A stretch of 64,000 nt of DNA from Microglena sp. YARC (lineage: Eukaryota > Chlorophyta > Chlorophyceae > Chlamydomonadales > Chlamydomonadaceae), in assembly GCA_022414725.1 (NCBI GenBank), contig CM039466.1, positions 40,413,987-40,477,986 on the forward strand, read 5' to 3'. The translations under genes and the position numbers were made by a program. Positions within the stretch are counted from its first letter, which is position 1; each line of letters begins with the position of its first letter. Positions 63,897 to 64,000 of the stretch are shown here, piece after piece. The notes below the pieces were generated by a model, which was given only the letters and a program-made list of their open reading frames with translations, was not told where the DNA came from and searched no databases.

Positions 63897-64000
63897 CGTG
63901 TTGGTGACCGTGCTGGCGGCGAGCACTGTGAACTGCTCTGCTGTTTTAAGGTCAACAGGTAGGGGCGGTGGGACATAGGGAGGTGGGGGCGGTGCGGGCG
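63897..64000 (-). CDS. DUF3494 gene exon, partial at window edge (linker and start of domain C)
   Basis: Ends at ACG|GTAAGC on the minus strand. It encodes a proline-rich segment (PPPPPYVPPPLP) and VDLKTAEQFTVLAASTVTNT, in frame with the 315-nt exon of domain C. The 5' part of the gene, including any signal peptide, is outside the window, and the linker at this edge implies at least one more domain upstream. Confidence 0.85.

Larger units (their letters stand above)
58321..64000 (-). other. Gene model: tandem multi-domain DUF3494 (ice-binding-like) protein
   Basis: Seven minus-strand exons form one chain: edge exon, 63,377, 62,705, 61,704, 61,032, 59,213, 58,542. Each domain is split over three exons, and the junction exon carries the end of one domain, a proline-rich linker and the first ~20 residues of the next. 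All introns are phase 0, so each (315 + ~471 nt) exon pair is a module that can be duplicated in frame. The repeat unit is 1,673 bp (C to B) and 2,491 bp (B to A, with an insertion). Most characterised DUF3494 proteins have one domain; this one has at least three. Confidence 0.82.

Overview
The window reads as nuclear DNA of a eukaryotic green alga. The evidence is spliced genes with GT-AG introns, plant/green-algal telomere-type TTTAGGG motifs inside the sequence, an octotricopeptide-repeat (OPR) gene (a family expanded in green algae), an AP2/ERF-type DNA-binding gene, and a DUF3494 ice-binding-like gene. A cold-water or marine prasinophyte-type alga would fit. The species assignment is inference; the gene families are read from the sequence. 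Much of the window is low-complexity or repeated: C/G homopolymers up to 58 nt, many microsatellites, and at least two hAT-type and one SINE transposon families.

Layout. 1-1.2 kb: end of an unidentified spliced gene with locally amplified exon ends. 2.4-7.6 kb: dispersed gene fragments, a SINE, a decayed LINE tail and minisatellites. 7.66-9.1 kb: two different non-autonomous hAT elements. 9.1-12.6 kb: no gene seen. 12.6-25.8 kb (+): an AP2/ERF-type gene with several AP2 units, a decayed AP2 exon upstream and an acidic/basic C-terminal region downstream. 26-30.4 kb: mostly repeats. 30.9-54.5 kb (+): one large OPR gene for which I can chain 12 exons (about 1,570 codons) with every splice phase matching. 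54.5-58.3 kb: repeats. 58.3-64.0 kb (-): one gene encoding at least three tandem DUF3494 domains joined by proline-rich linkers and running off the right edge.

The most unusual signal is the OPR gene. Almost every exon boundary has been copied into a local tandem array lying in the adjacent intron: arrays of false acceptors before exons 2, 3, 6 and 11, arrays of false donors after exons 1, 2, 7 and 10, and multiplied exon bodies for exons 4, 8 and 9. Only one copy in each array carries the full exon. The AP2 gene and the left-edge gene show the same behaviour. A hAT-type MITE with a perfect 8-bp target duplication has inserted 2 nt before the exon-11 splice donor of the OPR gene and brings an in-frame stop.

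The OPR protein is expected to act on organelle RNA (family knowledge plus a transit-peptide-like N-terminus). The AP2 protein is expected to be nuclear and DNA-binding. The DUF3494 protein is expected to be secreted or surface-associated and ice-binding. Nothing suggests that the three genes work together. All splice sites and frames were read by eye; no searches were run.
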